From Flavobacteriales bacterium (GTDB lineage Bacteria > Bacteroidota > Bacteroidia > Flavobacteriales_F > PHOS-HE28): a stretch of 33,175 nt of DNA. The notes under the pieces were generated by a model. The model made no database searches and was not told where the DNA came from. It saw nothing but the letters and a program-made list of their open reading frames with translations. Positions 16,270-23,926 of the stretch are shown in pieces; position 1 is the stretch's first letter; every line of letters begins with the position of its first letter. The stretch spans positions 1 to 33,175 of the forward strand of contig JAGNSU010000020.1 of NCBI GenBank assembly GCA_017987895.1, in the 5' to 3' direction. The position numbers and the translations under genes were made by a program.

Positions 16270-16710
16270 TCACAGCCAGCCGAGGTCGCGTCCCACTTCT
16301 GTGAAGGGCCAGGGGATCCCCGCCAACATCAATACCAATGCGATCAGGTAGAAGATGGCGACGTGCCGTTGCTTGATCGGTTCTTCCTTGGCGCGCTTGC
16401 TCAACATCCGGCCGATGGTGACCAGCGCGATAGCGGCTATCATCATGGCGATGTGCTCCATTTTCCAGTAGCGCTGATGTGATGGGGCCATCAACTCGAA
16501 CGCTTTGAAGCGCATACCATAAAGCGCCAGGCCGATGGCAAGCTGGATGTGGCACAACACCATGGCCACCACGGCGAGCATGCGTTCATACACCAGTATC
16601 GGGCGCTGGCGCAACCACCCCATCAGGGCCACGAAGCCCGCCGCCGCAACGAACAGCAGCACAGCATAACGCAACAGACTGTGGAAGAAGGTCAGAATGT
16701 TCTGGTCCAT
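16270..16710 (-). CDS. Small four-helix membrane protein of the flavobacterial 'cytochrome B' type
   Basis: 146 residues from the ATG at 16710, which lies behind a perfect -7 promoter box; a longer frame reaching upstream would cover that box. Four hydrophobic helices are visible (about 12-32, 45-63, 80-98 and 115-134). Conserved features include FFHSLLRY, CHIQLAIGLALYGM, WKMEHIAMMIAAIALVTIGRMLSKRA and a C-terminal GIPWPF. The histidines in helices 1, 2 and 3 could ligate heme, but heme binding is not proven for this family. The adjacent lipoprotein cytochrome c, two bases downstream, suggests that the two work as a small redox pair. Confidence 0.8.
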   Translation of the reverse strand: MDQNILTFFHSLLRYAVLLFVAAAGFVALMGWLRQRPILVYERMLAVVAMVLCHIQLAIGLALYGMRFKAFELMAPSHQRYWKMEHIAMMIAAIALVTIGRMLSKRAKEEPIKQRHVAIFYLIALVLMLAGIPWPFTEVGRDLGWL

Positions 16711-16737
16711 GAAGGGGTTGTGGGGTTCGGAGCGGAG

Positions 16738-16745
16738 CAAAAGTA
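16738..16745 (-). promoter_or_regulatory. -7 promoter element (TACTTTTG) for the cytochrome b/c-hflX operon
   Basis: TACTTTTG on the minus strand is a perfect TAnnTTTG match, 27 bases before the ATG at 16710. No TTG at -33 spacing was found in the GC-rich sequence upstream. It decides the start of the cytochrome b-like gene. Confidence 0.5.
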
Positions 16746-16877
16746 GTGGCCTGGGGAGTGTGGCGGACCGGCGTTCGGTGCGGCCGGACGAACGCTGGCG
16801 AGCGGACCTGTGGGAAGCGCCAGGTACCACTGTTCATTTCCCGTTCGTGTCGGCAGGAACGCGCTGGATGACGCGGT

Positions 16878-16885
16878 TACATTTG
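16878..16885 (+). promoter_or_regulatory. -7 promoter element (TACATTTG) for the CysQ-gmd-fcl operon
   Basis: TACATTTG is a perfect TAnnTTTG match. It lies downstream of the first plausible ATG (16868) of the CysQ-like frame and 24 bases upstream of an in-frame GTG (16910). If this is the promoter, translation must start at the GTG or at the ATG at 16943, not at 16868. Confidence 0.45.
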
Positions 16886-16909
16886 TCGCCTTCCCACGCT
16901 GTTTCTCCC

Positions 16910-17722
16910 GTGACCGGACCGGCTCCCGACCTCCCTTCGCTGATGGATGCCGCCATCGACGCAGCATTGGCGGCAGGGCGGGAGATACTGACCGTCTACG
17001 AGGCGGGCTTCACCGTACAGGAGAAAGAGGACCGTTCTCCGCTCACCGAAGCGGATCGTCGGGCGCACACCGCGATCGCGCAGCATCTGGCCGCTACGGA
17101 CCTGCCCTTGCTCAGCGAGGAGGGCCGTACGATCGCCGCCGATGAACGCCAGGCCTGGCACCGCTACTGGCTGGTGGATCCTCTGGATGGGACCAAGGAG
17201 TTCATCAAGCGCAATGGCGAGTTCACCGTGAACATCGCGCTGGTGCAGGATACCGTGGCCGTGCTCGGCGCGCTCTATGTGCCGGTGAAGGATGTGCTCT
17301 ACTTCGCCTGGCCTGGCGGTGGCGCTTGGCGACAGGAGCATGCGGCAACCCATGGGTCCATGTCGGCGTATGAACGGGCCGCGCGTTCCGTGCGCCTCCC
17401 CATGCCCCGTTCGCGCGACACCTATACCATTGTGGCCAGCCGCAGCCACCAAAGCGCCGAGACCGATGCCTTCATCCGCCAGGCGGAGCAACAGCACGGC
17501 AAAGTTGAGCTCACAAGCATGGGAAGCGCTTTGAAGATCTGCCTCGTGGCCGAGGGTGCCGCCGATGTTTACCCGCGTTATGCCCCCACCATGGAGTGGG
17601 ATACCGCCGCTGGTCATGCCATCTGTGTGGAAGCGGGCCGGGAATTGTTCGACGTCACCACCAACGCACCCATGCGTTACAACAAGAACGAACTGGTGAA
17701 CAACTGGTTCATCGTTCAATAG
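16910..17722 (+). CDS. cysQ: 3'(2'),5'-bisphosphate nucleotidase / inositol monophosphatase family (CysQ-like)
   Basis: 270 residues from the GTG at 16910; an ATG at 16868 adds 14 residues but lies upstream of the likely promoter. The metal-dependent phosphatase motifs are present: the LLSEEG Glu pair (67-72), [19 protein letters not shown] (87-105) with the DPLDGT metal site, and the C-terminal [16 protein letters not shown]. The LDGTKEF sequence is typical of CysQ, which hydrolyses 3'-phosphoadenosine 5'-phosphate left over from sulfate-group transfer. The gene is 16 bases upstream of gmd, so it may support sulfated or fucosylated polysaccharide synthesis (inference), or simply be co-transcribed. 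Confidence 0.88.
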   Translation: MTGPAPDLPSLMDAAIDAALAAGREILTVYEAGFTVQEKEDRSPLTEADRRAHTAIAQHLAATDLPLLSEEGRTIAADERQAWHRYWLVDPLDGTKEFIKRNGEFTVNIALVQDTVAVLGALYVPVKDVLYFAWPGGGAWRQEHAATHGSMSAYERAARSVRLPMPRSRDTYTIVASRSHQSAETDAFIRQAEQQHGKVELTSMGSALKICLVAEGAADVYPRYAPTMEWDTAAGHAICVEAGRELFDVTTNAPMRYNKNELVNNWFIVQ

Positions 17723-17738
17723 AAGCACACACCCATCC

Positions 17739-18854
17739 ATGGCGAAGAAGAAGGCATCCAGCACCAAGCGCAAAGTGGCTTTGATCACCGGCGTGACCGG
17801 ACAGGACGGTGCGTACCTGAGCGAACTCCTCCTGAACAAAGGCTACGAGGTGCATGGCATCAAACGCCGCAGTTCGTTGTTCAACACGGACCGCATCGAT
17901 CACCTCTATCATGACATGCACGAGAAGGGCCGTCCCTTCCACCTGCACTACGGCGACCTCACAGATAGTGTCAATTGCCTGCGTCTGGTAAAGGAGATCC
18001 AGCCGGACGAGATCTACAACCTCGCGGCCATGAGCCACGTGGCGGTGAGCTTCGAAATGCCTGAATACACGGCCAACGCCGATGGCATCGGCACCCTGCG
18101 TTTCCTGGAGGCCATCCGCATCCTCGGCATGGAGAAGAAGACGAAATTCTACCAGGCCTCCACCAGCGAACTCTACGGTGGCGTGTTGCCTCACGCGCAG
18201 AACGAGGAGACGCCCTTCTACCCCAAGAGCCCCTATGGTGTGGCGAAGCTCTATGGCTTCTGGATCACCAAGAACTACCGCGAGAGCTACGGCATCTTCG
18301 CGTGCAACGGCATCCTCTTCAACCACGAGAGCCCTTTGCGCGGCGAGACTTTCGTCACGCGCAAGATCACGCGCGCCGTCGCCAAGATCAAGCTCGGTCT
18401 GCAACAGACCTTGTACCTCGGCAACATGGACGCCAAACGCGACTGGGGCCACGCCAAGGATTATGTGGAAGGCATGTGGCTGATGTTACAGGCCAAGAAG
18501 CCCGATGACTTCGTGCTCGCCACCGGCAAGACCTACACCGTGCGCCACTTCATCGAATTGGCCTTCGCTGAAGTGGGCATCAAGCTTGAATGGAAAGGCA
18601 AAGGCGAGAAGGAGAAGGGCATCGACAAGAAGACGGGCAAGACGCTCGTGGCCATCGACAAGCGTTACTACCGCCCCGCGGAAGTGGACCACTTGGAGGG
18701 CGATCCGCGAAAGGCGCAACGAGTGCTCGGCTGGAAACACAAATACGACCTGAAGGCGCTCGTGAACGAAATGGTCCAGAGCGATCTGGAACTCTTCAAG
18801 CGCGACGTTTACCTGAAGAAGGGAGGACACAAGATCCTGCACGAGCAGGAGTAG
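17739..18854 (+). CDS. gmd: GDP-mannose 4,6-dehydratase
   Basis: 371 residues of the extended short-chain dehydrogenase fold. The NADP-binding [10 protein letters not shown] motif is at 18-27, [18 protein letters not shown] binds cofactor and GDP-sugar, and the catalytic set is Thr142/Ser143/Glu144 (STSELYG) with Tyr166 and Lys170 (SPYGVAK). [17 protein letters not shown] and [18 protein letters not shown] are signatures of the family. It converts GDP-D-mannose to GDP-4-keto-6-deoxymannose, the first step to GDP-L-fucose. The N-terminus has a Lys-rich extension ([12 protein letters not shown]). It is 16 bases after the CysQ-like gene and is followed by the fcl gene after a repeat-filled 130-base gap. 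Confidence 0.97.
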   Translation: MAKKKASSTKRKVALITGVTGQDGAYLSELLLNKGYEVHGIKRRSSLFNTDRIDHLYHDMHEKGRPFHLHYGDLTDSVNCLRLVKEIQPDEIYNLAAMSHVAVSFEMPEYTANADGIGTLRFLEAIRILGMEKKTKFYQASTSELYGGVLPHAQNEETPFYPKSPYGVAKLYGFWITKNYRESYGIFACNGILFNHESPLRGETFVTRKITRAVAKIKLGLQQTLYLGNMDAKRDWGHAKDYVEGMWLMLQAKKPDDFVLATGKTYTVRHFIELAFAEVGIKLEWKGKGEKEKGIDKKTGKTLVAIDKRYYRPAEVDHLEGDPRKAQRVLGWKHKYDLKALVNEMVQSDLELFKRDVYLKKGGHKILHEQE

Positions 18855-18862
18855 GAGAAGAG

Positions 18863-18974
18863 GTTGTCAGTTGTCCGTTGTCCGGCGTGATGGAACAAGC
18901 ACGCCACGGTGCCGCCCCACAGCATCGTCCAACAGCGTCGGCAGCCTGACAACGGACAACGGACAACAGACAAC
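18863..18974. repeat. Heptad-based inverted repeat between gmd and fcl
   Basis: The left arm 18863-18883 consists of three 7-base units (GTTGTCA, GTTGTCC, GTTGTCC). The right arm 18954-18974 is its reverse complement with one mismatch in 21 positions, and a further degenerate unit (TGACAAC) precedes it at 18947. The arms are separated by about 70 GC-rich bases. The unit is the same as at 2729-2780. The structure could fold into a long hairpin in the gmd-fcl transcript. No transposase, terminal duplication or coding sequence is associated. Confidence 0.7.
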
Positions 18975-18984
18975 GGTATTCCAC

Positions 18985-19923
18985 ATGGATCGCAAAGACA
19001 AGATCTACATCGCAGGCCACCGTGGCATGGTGGGTTCGGCCATCGTGCGCCGCCTGCAGAAGGACGGCTTTTCCAACATCATCACGCGCACCAGCAAGGA
19101 GGTCGACCTGAAAGAGCAGAGCGCCGTACGCGGGTTCTTCAAAAGCGAGAAGCCCGATGTGGTGGTGCTCGCCGCAGCGAAGGTGGGTGGGATCCACGCC
19201 AATAACGTCTACCGCGCGCAGTTCCTGTACGAGAACCTGATGATCGAAAGCAATGTGATCCACTCCGCATATGAGAGCGGGACGAAGAAGCTGCTCTTCC
19301 TGGGGTCATCGTGCATCTACCCGAAGCTGGCACCGCAACCGCTGAAGGAGGAAAGCCTTCTCACCGGGCTCTTGGAGCAGACCAACGAACCTTACGCCAT
19401 CGCCAAGATCGCGGGCATCAAACTGGCTGAGAGCTACCGGAGACAGTACGGCAGCAACTTCATCAGCGCCATGCCCACGAACCTCTATGGGCCCAACGAC
19501 AACTACGACCTGAACAACAGCCACGTGCTGCCCGCGCTCATCCGCAAGTTCCACACGGCGAAAGTCACGAGCGCGCCGAGCGTGGAGGTGTGGGGCACCG
19601 GCTCGCCCATGCGCGAGTTCCTGCACGTGGATGATCTCGCCGACGCCTGCTTCTTCCTGCTGATGAATTACGACGAGGAGATGTTCGTGAACATCGGCAC
19701 GGGCGTGGATCTCACCATCAAGGCGCTCGCCGAGATGATCAAGGAGATCGTGGGCTACACCGGTGAACTGAAGTGGAACACCGAGAAGCCCGACGGCACA
19801 CCGCGGAAGCTCATGGATGTTTCGCGCCTGCACAACCTCGGTTGGAAGCATCGCATCGGATTGCGCGAAGGCATCACGGCCGTCTACGCCGAGTTCGCGA
19901 AGAGCGAATTGGCGAAGGCCTAG
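18985..19923 (+). CDS. fcl: GDP-L-fucose synthase
   Basis: 312 residues from the ATG at 18985. A longer frame using TTG at 18871 runs through the heptad inverted repeat and gives a non-protein-like leader, so it was not used. Signatures are [10 protein letters not shown] (11-20, NADP-binding), [20 protein letters not shown] (108-114) and the catalytic Tyr137 and Lys141 in YAIAKIAG. It epimerises and reduces GDP-4-keto-6-deoxymannose to GDP-L-fucose in the cytosol, completing the pathway begun by gmd. A GC hairpin follows the stop. The fucose donor presumably feeds the surface polysaccharide built by the neighbouring WecA/Wzi-like genes. Confidence 0.96.
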   Translation: MDRKDKIYIAGHRGMVGSAIVRRLQKDGFSNIITRTSKEVDLKEQSAVRGFFKSEKPDVVVLAAAKVGGIHANNVYRAQFLYENLMIESNVIHSAYESGTKKLLFLGSSCIYPKLAPQPLKEESLLTGLLEQTNEPYAIAKIAGIKLAESYRRQYGSNFISAMPTNLYGPNDNYDLNNSHVLPALIRKFHTAKVTSAPSVEVWGTGSPMREFLHVDDLADACFFLLMNYDEEMFVNIGTGVDLTIKALAEMIKEIVGYTGELKWNTEKPDGTPRKLMDVSRLHNLGWKHRIGLREGITAVYAEFAKSELAKA

Positions 19924-19934
19924 AGCGCCAGTTC

Positions 19935-19964
19935 GGGCGCACCGTCCTTGGTGGACCTGCGCCC
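19935..19964 (+). terminator. Hairpin after fcl, candidate terminator
   Basis: GGGCGCA (19935-19941) pairs with TGCGCCC (19958-19964), with an inner GTCC/GGAC stem and a 5-base loop. It starts 11 bases after the fcl stop. There is no T-tract, so intrinsic termination is uncertain; the hairpin may instead protect the 3' end. The rest of the 150-base gap to the next gene holds only a weak promoter-like box. Confidence 0.45.
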
Positions 19965-20016
19965 GTTGCATGTGGTCGGGTGGACGCACACGCGATCAAT
20001 GTGCCGCCATACGACC

Positions 20017-20024
20017 TATCTTGG
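20017..20024 (+). promoter_or_regulatory. Weak -7-like element (TATCTTGG) for the cyclase gene
   Basis: TATCTTGG lies 51 bases before the ATG at 20076 and deviates from TAnnTTTG at the seventh base. It is the best candidate in the fcl-cyclase gap, which needs a promoter if the preceding hairpin terminates transcription. Confidence 0.25.
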
Positions 20025-20075
20025 CCAGGACCACGATCCAGCCCGGTCGGCAACTGACGCGATGCGGTCCTGAAC

Positions 20076-22265
20076 ATGCAGGAGAAGAAGACGCGCCGCC
20101 TCGCGGCGATCATGTTCACCGACATCGTGGGGTATACCGCCCTGATGCACGGGGATGAGGCGGTGGCGACCACCGCTCGGGCGCGCCACCGGGCCGTGTT
20201 CCGGCAGCAACACGAACTGCATCATGGTGAGATCGTGCAGTACTACGGCGATGGTACGTTGAGCGTCTTTCAGAGCGCGATCGAGGCGGCGAAATGCGCG
20301 GTGGCCATCCAACGGCTGCTGCGGGAAGGAGAGCCACTGCCCCTGCGGATAGGTCTGCACATGGGCGATATCCTTTTTGACAGCACGGAGGTCTACGGCG
20401 ACGGGGTGAACATGGCCTCGCGGATCCAGAGCATGGGCGTGGCCGGGGCCGTGCTGCTATCCGGGAAATTGAACGACGAGCTCAGGAACCATGACTATCT
20501 GCCAACTGTCTCCGCAGGGTTCTTCGACCTGAAGAACATCGCGCACCCGGTGGAGGTGTTCGCCATAGCCAGCGATGGTTTGGTGGTGCCCTCGCCGCAC
20601 GATCTGGCGGGCTGGCGCAAGTCCGTGGACAAGACAGTGGCCGTGCTGCCCTTCGTGAACATGAGCGCCAGTGCGGAGAACGAGTACTTCAGCGATGGGA
20701 TCACCGAGGAGATCATCAACGCGTTGGCCAAGGTGAAGAGCCTGAAGGTGACCTCCCGCACATCTTCCTTCTACTTCAAGGACAAGAGCGTTCCCATCAA
20801 GCAGATCGGAAGGGACCTGAACGTCTCGACCATCCTGGAAGGCAGCGTACGTCTGTCGGGGGATACGGTGCGGATCACAGCGCAGCTGATCCAGGCGGAA
20901 CAGGATTTCCACTTCTGGTCGGAAACCTGGGACCGGAAACTGTCGAACATCTTCGAGGTGCAGGACGAGATCAGCCTGGTGATCGCAGAGAAACTGCGGG
21001 AGCAATTCGGTCACTTCGCCATACAGGAGCACCTGGTGGAGAAGCAGACCGACAGCATTGATGCGTACGGGTATTTCTTGAAGGCGCAGTTCCACGCGAA
21101 CAAATGGAACCCCGCCGATGCCAACACCGCCATTGCGCTGTACCAGAAAGCGGTGTCGCTGGACCCTGAGCACACCGCATCGTATCTGGGCATGGCCCAT
21201 TGCTATGGCTTCCTCGCCACCAGTGGGGCCATACCCCCCGAGGAAGGTTGGGCCAAAGGCAGGCACGCCGCCAATGAGGCGTTGCGCCTGGACCCCCGCT
21301 CAGCCGATGCCCACCATCTCCTGGCGCATCAGGCCTTTTTCGAAGCAAGCAATTTCGGGGAGGCCATGCGACATGCCCAGCAAGCGCTCGACCTGGAGCC
21401 GAACCACGTGGAGGCACACCGGTTCAAGTGCTTTCTCCATTGCATGGCGGGCGACATCGAGCTGGCGCGTCCACACATGGAAGAAGTGCTGCGCCTGGAC
21501 CCCCTTTCGCAGTCGACGCTTTTCCACAACGCGTACTTCCACTACATGGCCCAGGACTTTGACGCGGCCTTGGAACGGCTGGATCGATGCCTGGCCGAGA
21601 ATCGCATGAACTTTCCCGCGCACTACATCAAGTGCAACTGCCTCCTGATGATGGGCCGCTGCGATGAGGTGATCGCGTATTTCGGAACCATGCCGGTCGA
21701 ACTTGTGCTGCCGGCCAATCGCATCGGCTTGACCGGTCTTGCCCATGCGTTGAGAGGAAGAGCAGAACAGGCGATGACGTGCTTTGAGGAATTGCTGCCA
21801 TACACAGAAGGCTCAGGAGGCTACGGCGCCCAGTACTACGTGTTCCTGATGCGTGCCAATATGGGCGAGGGGGACAGGGCGTTCGAGTGGGTGCGCTATG
21901 CGCTGGACAACTCCATATCCGTCTGCAATTTCGCCGACCCCTTGGTGAATGCCCTAAAGGACGATCCGCGCTACGCGGCCTTGCACAAGGAGATCTATTC
22001 CGTTGCTCGTCCGGAGACCGCCGTGAAGGATGGAACGGAAACGACGGATGCGGACGCCTCCGATCGCCTCGCGGTGCGCTTGTTGCGCCACATGAGCGAA
22101 CGCAAGCCCTACCTGGATCCCGCTTTGTCGTTGAGGTCGTTGGCCGACCAGCTGGATGTTCACCCGAACCAACTCTCCTGGTTGCTCCAAGAAGCGATGG
22201 GCAAGAACTTCAACGAGTTCATTGATGGGTACAGGGCGGGCGCCGTCGCCCCTCCGCGCCGATGA
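20076..22265 (+). CDS. Class III nucleotide cyclase - TolB/FlgO-like - TPR protein ending in a truncated AraC domain
   Basis: 729 residues with no signal peptide or clear membrane helix. Residues ~8-165 are a class III cyclase homology domain with metal-binding Asp16 (FTDIVGYT) and Asp59 (YYGDGTLSVF) and transition-state Asn112/Arg116 (VNMASRI). The usual adenine-selecting Lys is Gln55, and the position of the usual Asp appears to be Glu105. Residues ~185-310 form a TolB N-terminal/FlgO-like domain (VAVLPFVNMSASAENEYFSDGI). Residues ~330-640 are TPR-like repeats. Residues ~665-720 match the first helix-turn-helix of AraC regulators (LSLRSLADQLDVHPNQLSWL, then MGKNFNEFIDGYR), but the protein stops at AGAVAPPRR where the second helix-turn-helix should follow. 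No continuation was found in any downstream frame. Likely a signalling protein; output unknown. Confidence 0.85.
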   Translation: MQEKKTRRLAAIMFTDIVGYTALMHGDEAVATTARARHRAVFRQQHELHHGEIVQYYGDGTLSVFQSAIEAAKCAVAIQRLLREGEPLPLRIGLHMGDILFDSTEVYGDGVNMASRIQSMGVAGAVLLSGKLNDELRNHDYLPTVSAGFFDLKNIAHPVEVFAIASDGLVVPSPHDLAGWRKSVDKTVAVLPFVNMSASAENEYFSDGITEEIINALAKVKSLKVTSRTSSFYFKDKSVPIKQIGRDLNVSTILEGSVRLSGDTVRITAQLIQAEQDFHFWSETWDRKLSNIFEVQDEISLVIAEKLREQFGHFAIQEHLVEKQTDSIDAYGYFLKAQFHANKWNPADANTAIALYQKAVSLDPEHTASYLGMAHCYGFLATSGAIPPEEGWAKGRHAANEALRLDPRSADAHHLLAHQAFFEASNFGEAMRHAQQALDLEPNHVEAHRFKCFLHCMAGDIELARPHMEEVLRLDPLSQSTLFHNAYFHYMAQDFDAALERLDRCLAENRMNFPAHYIKCNCLLMMGRCDEVIAYFGTMPVELVLPANRIGLTGLAHALRGRAEQAMTCFEELLPYTEGSGGYGAQYYVFLMRANMGEGDRAFEWVRYALDNSISVCNFADPLVNALKDDPRYAALHKEIYSVARPETAVKDGTETTDADASDRLAVRLLRHMSERKPYLDPALSLRSLADQLDVHPNQLSWLLQEAMGKNFNEFIDGYRAGAVAPPRR

Positions 22266-22273
22266 TCATCGGC
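22258..22273. repeat. 16-bp perfect palindrome over the cyclase stop codon
   Basis: GCCGATGATCATCGGC is exactly self-complementary with no spacer and includes the TGA stop at 22263-22265. Twenty bases upstream, GGGCG/CGCCC (22238-22251) forms another small hairpin inside the last codons. The palindrome could be a dimeric regulator site, part of a 3' structure, or a junction left by a deletion. Confidence 0.6.
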
Positions 22274-22300
22274 TCCGGTGCTGGATAAGCCGACGATCCC

Positions 22301-22322
22301 AGCCTGCTACCTTCGGCGGGCT
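22301..22322 (+). terminator. Candidate intrinsic terminator after the cyclase gene
   Basis: AGCCTGCT (22301-22308) pairs with GGCGGGCT (22315-22322) over 8 bp including two G-U pairs, with a six-base loop, followed by TTTCC. The loop contains most of the TACCTTCG promoter-like box of the next gene, so the same bases may serve two purposes. The T-run is short. Confidence 0.4.
22308..22315 (+). promoter_or_regulatory. Putative -7 promoter element (TACCTTCG) for the Wzi-like gene
   Basis: TACCTTCG ends 14 bases before the ATG at 22330, the same motif and spacing as at the methyltransferase gene. It overlaps the loop of a terminator-like hairpin, an unusual arrangement. Confidence 0.4.
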
Positions 22323-22329
22323 TTTCCAT

Positions 22330-23919
22330 ATGCGTAACGCGTTCCTCTTGTCGCTCTTCGTTGCGCTGTGCAACAGTGTTCTCGCTCAGCAGAACGACAT
22401 CCCGCTCCAGCGGGACATCTACCTGGACGTGGAGCGCAATGCGGCCTGCCGCAACGCCCGCATCCACAGCGGCATGAAGCCGCTGATCCGGAGCCGCGCC
22501 GACCTCACGAACGTGATGGGCCACCGGCCGGACAAGAGCCGCCGTTACTACTGGCTCACCGAAGTGCTCTTCCGGCGCCACCTGGTGCAAGTGCGCACGA
22601 ACGACGTGCGTATTGATGCCGACCTGCTACTTGACCTGCAGCTCGGCCAGGATTTCCGCGATGTGTCTGGTTTCGCGGACACCACCCGCTTCTACCAGAA
22701 CACGCGCGGTTTCCGAGTGAGCGGTGACCTCGGCCCCAGGTTCAGTTTCGAGAGTTCTTTCTACGAGAACCAGGTGATCTACCCGCAGTATCTTTGGGCG
22801 TACACGCGCGATCGCGGCGTGGTGCCGGGTCAGGGCCGCACTAAGCCCTTCAATGGGCGGGCCTATGACTTCGCATGGGCCACGGGCAATATCAGTTGGA
22901 GCCCGCGCCGGAGCATCAACGTGCAGTTGGGCCAGGGCCGCCATTTCGTCGGGCACGGGTACCGTAGTATGCTGCTCGGTGACAACGGTTTCACTTATCC
23001 GTTCCTGAAGGTGAGCTACCTGGGATGGCAGGACCGATTGCAGTACACCACGATCCATGGTCGCCTGCAGATGTTGCAGCGACTGCCCGAAGAGAACATC
23101 ACGGACACGCTGTTCGAGACCAGCAGCGAAAGCCTGTTCTATTGGAAGCCGGTGAGCTTCCATCATCTCAGTGTCCACCTCGGACCGGTGGAATTGGGTC
23201 TTTTCGAAGCGAGTGTGTTCAAGGCCCTCGATAGCGCCGGTGCGCGGCCCTTCAACGCGCTCACTTTGAACCCGATCATCGGCCTCAATACCGCATTGAA
23301 CGGTTTCGATGGGGATCACAAGCAAGTGGTGGGGATCGATCTGTGCGTGAAGATCACCGACAAGCTCAACGTTTACGGACAAGGGGTGACCGATGGCCCC
23401 GGCCGCTTCGGGTGGCAGGCCGGTTTCCGTTGGTTCGATCTTTTCGGCACCGACCTGCACTTGCAGATGGAGTACAACCACGCGAGCCCGTTCCTCTACA
23501 TGCAGCGGGATCGCCTGATGAACTACTCCCATACCCAGGAGGCGCTCGCGCATCCTTACGGCGCGTACTTCGACGAGGCGGTGGCCATTGTGGATTATCG
23601 CATCAAGGAGAAGGTGCTGTTACAGGCGAAGGTGAACCTGGCCACCTACCACCTCAACGGTCCCGATAGTCTGGGGAACAATTTCGGCTCTGACATATTA
23701 CGGAACGACCTGCCTGCGCTCGGTGCCATGGGCCCACTGGTAAGGAACCTCACGTATGTCGACCTCAGCGTGAGCTACCTTCTGAACCAGATGAGCAACA
23801 TGCGCTTCACGGTCGGTTATTGGATGCGGGACCTTACGCCCGCGCCCGACCACCAGAATTCCGGCTACCTCTATGCCGCTTTCCGCATGGCGCTCTTCAA
23901 CCGCTATTACGACCTTTGA
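22330..23919 (+). CDS. Wzi/RemB-like outer membrane beta-barrel protein (first copy)
   Basis: 529 residues from the ATG at 22330, chosen because MRNAFLLSLFVALCNSVLAQ is a signal peptide; the longer frame begins inside the cyclase gene. The rest alternates short amphipathic strands typical of outer membrane barrels and ends in an aromatic-rich strand (LYAAFRMALFNRYYDL). Family landmarks shared with the second copy are GQGRHFVGHGYRSMLLGDNG and NYSHTQEALAHPYGAYFDEA. It resembles proteins annotated as capsule assembly Wzi or gliding protein RemB in flavobacteria. A role in anchoring or exporting surface polysaccharide fits the adjacent wecA-like gene but is inferred. It is the first gene of a three-gene cluster. 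Confidence 0.82.
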   Translation: MRNAFLLSLFVALCNSVLAQQNDIPLQRDIYLDVERNAACRNARIHSGMKPLIRSRADLTNVMGHRPDKSRRYYWLTEVLFRRHLVQVRTNDVRIDADLLLDLQLGQDFRDVSGFADTTRFYQNTRGFRVSGDLGPRFSFESSFYENQVIYPQYLWAYTRDRGVVPGQGRTKPFNGRAYDFAWATGNISWSPRRSINVQLGQGRHFVGHGYRSMLLGDNGFTYPFLKVSYLGWQDRLQYTTIHGRLQMLQRLPEENITDTLFETSSESLFYWKPVSFHHLSVHLGPVELGLFEASVFKALDSAGARPFNALTLNPIIGLNTALNGFDGDHKQVVGIDLCVKITDKLNVYGQGVTDGPGRFGWQAGFRWFDLFGTDLHLQMEYNHASPFLYMQRDRLMNYSHTQEALAHPYGAYFDEAVAIVDYRIKEKVLLQAKVNLATYHLNGPDSLGNNFGSDILRNDLPALGAMGPLVRNLTYVDLSVSYLLNQMSNMRFTVGYWMRDLTPAPDHQNSGYLYAAFRMALFNRYYDL

Positions 23920-23926
23920 TCGCGTA

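Noticed and set aside
18871..18984. TTG-initiated N-terminal extension of GDP-L-fucose synthase
   Set aside because: It runs through the heptad inverted repeat; the conserved protein starts at the ATG at 18985.
22225..22330. Frameshift hiding the second half of the AraC domain
   Set aside because: I read all three forward frames to the next gene and found no AraC-like continuation, so a simple frameshift does not explain the truncation.
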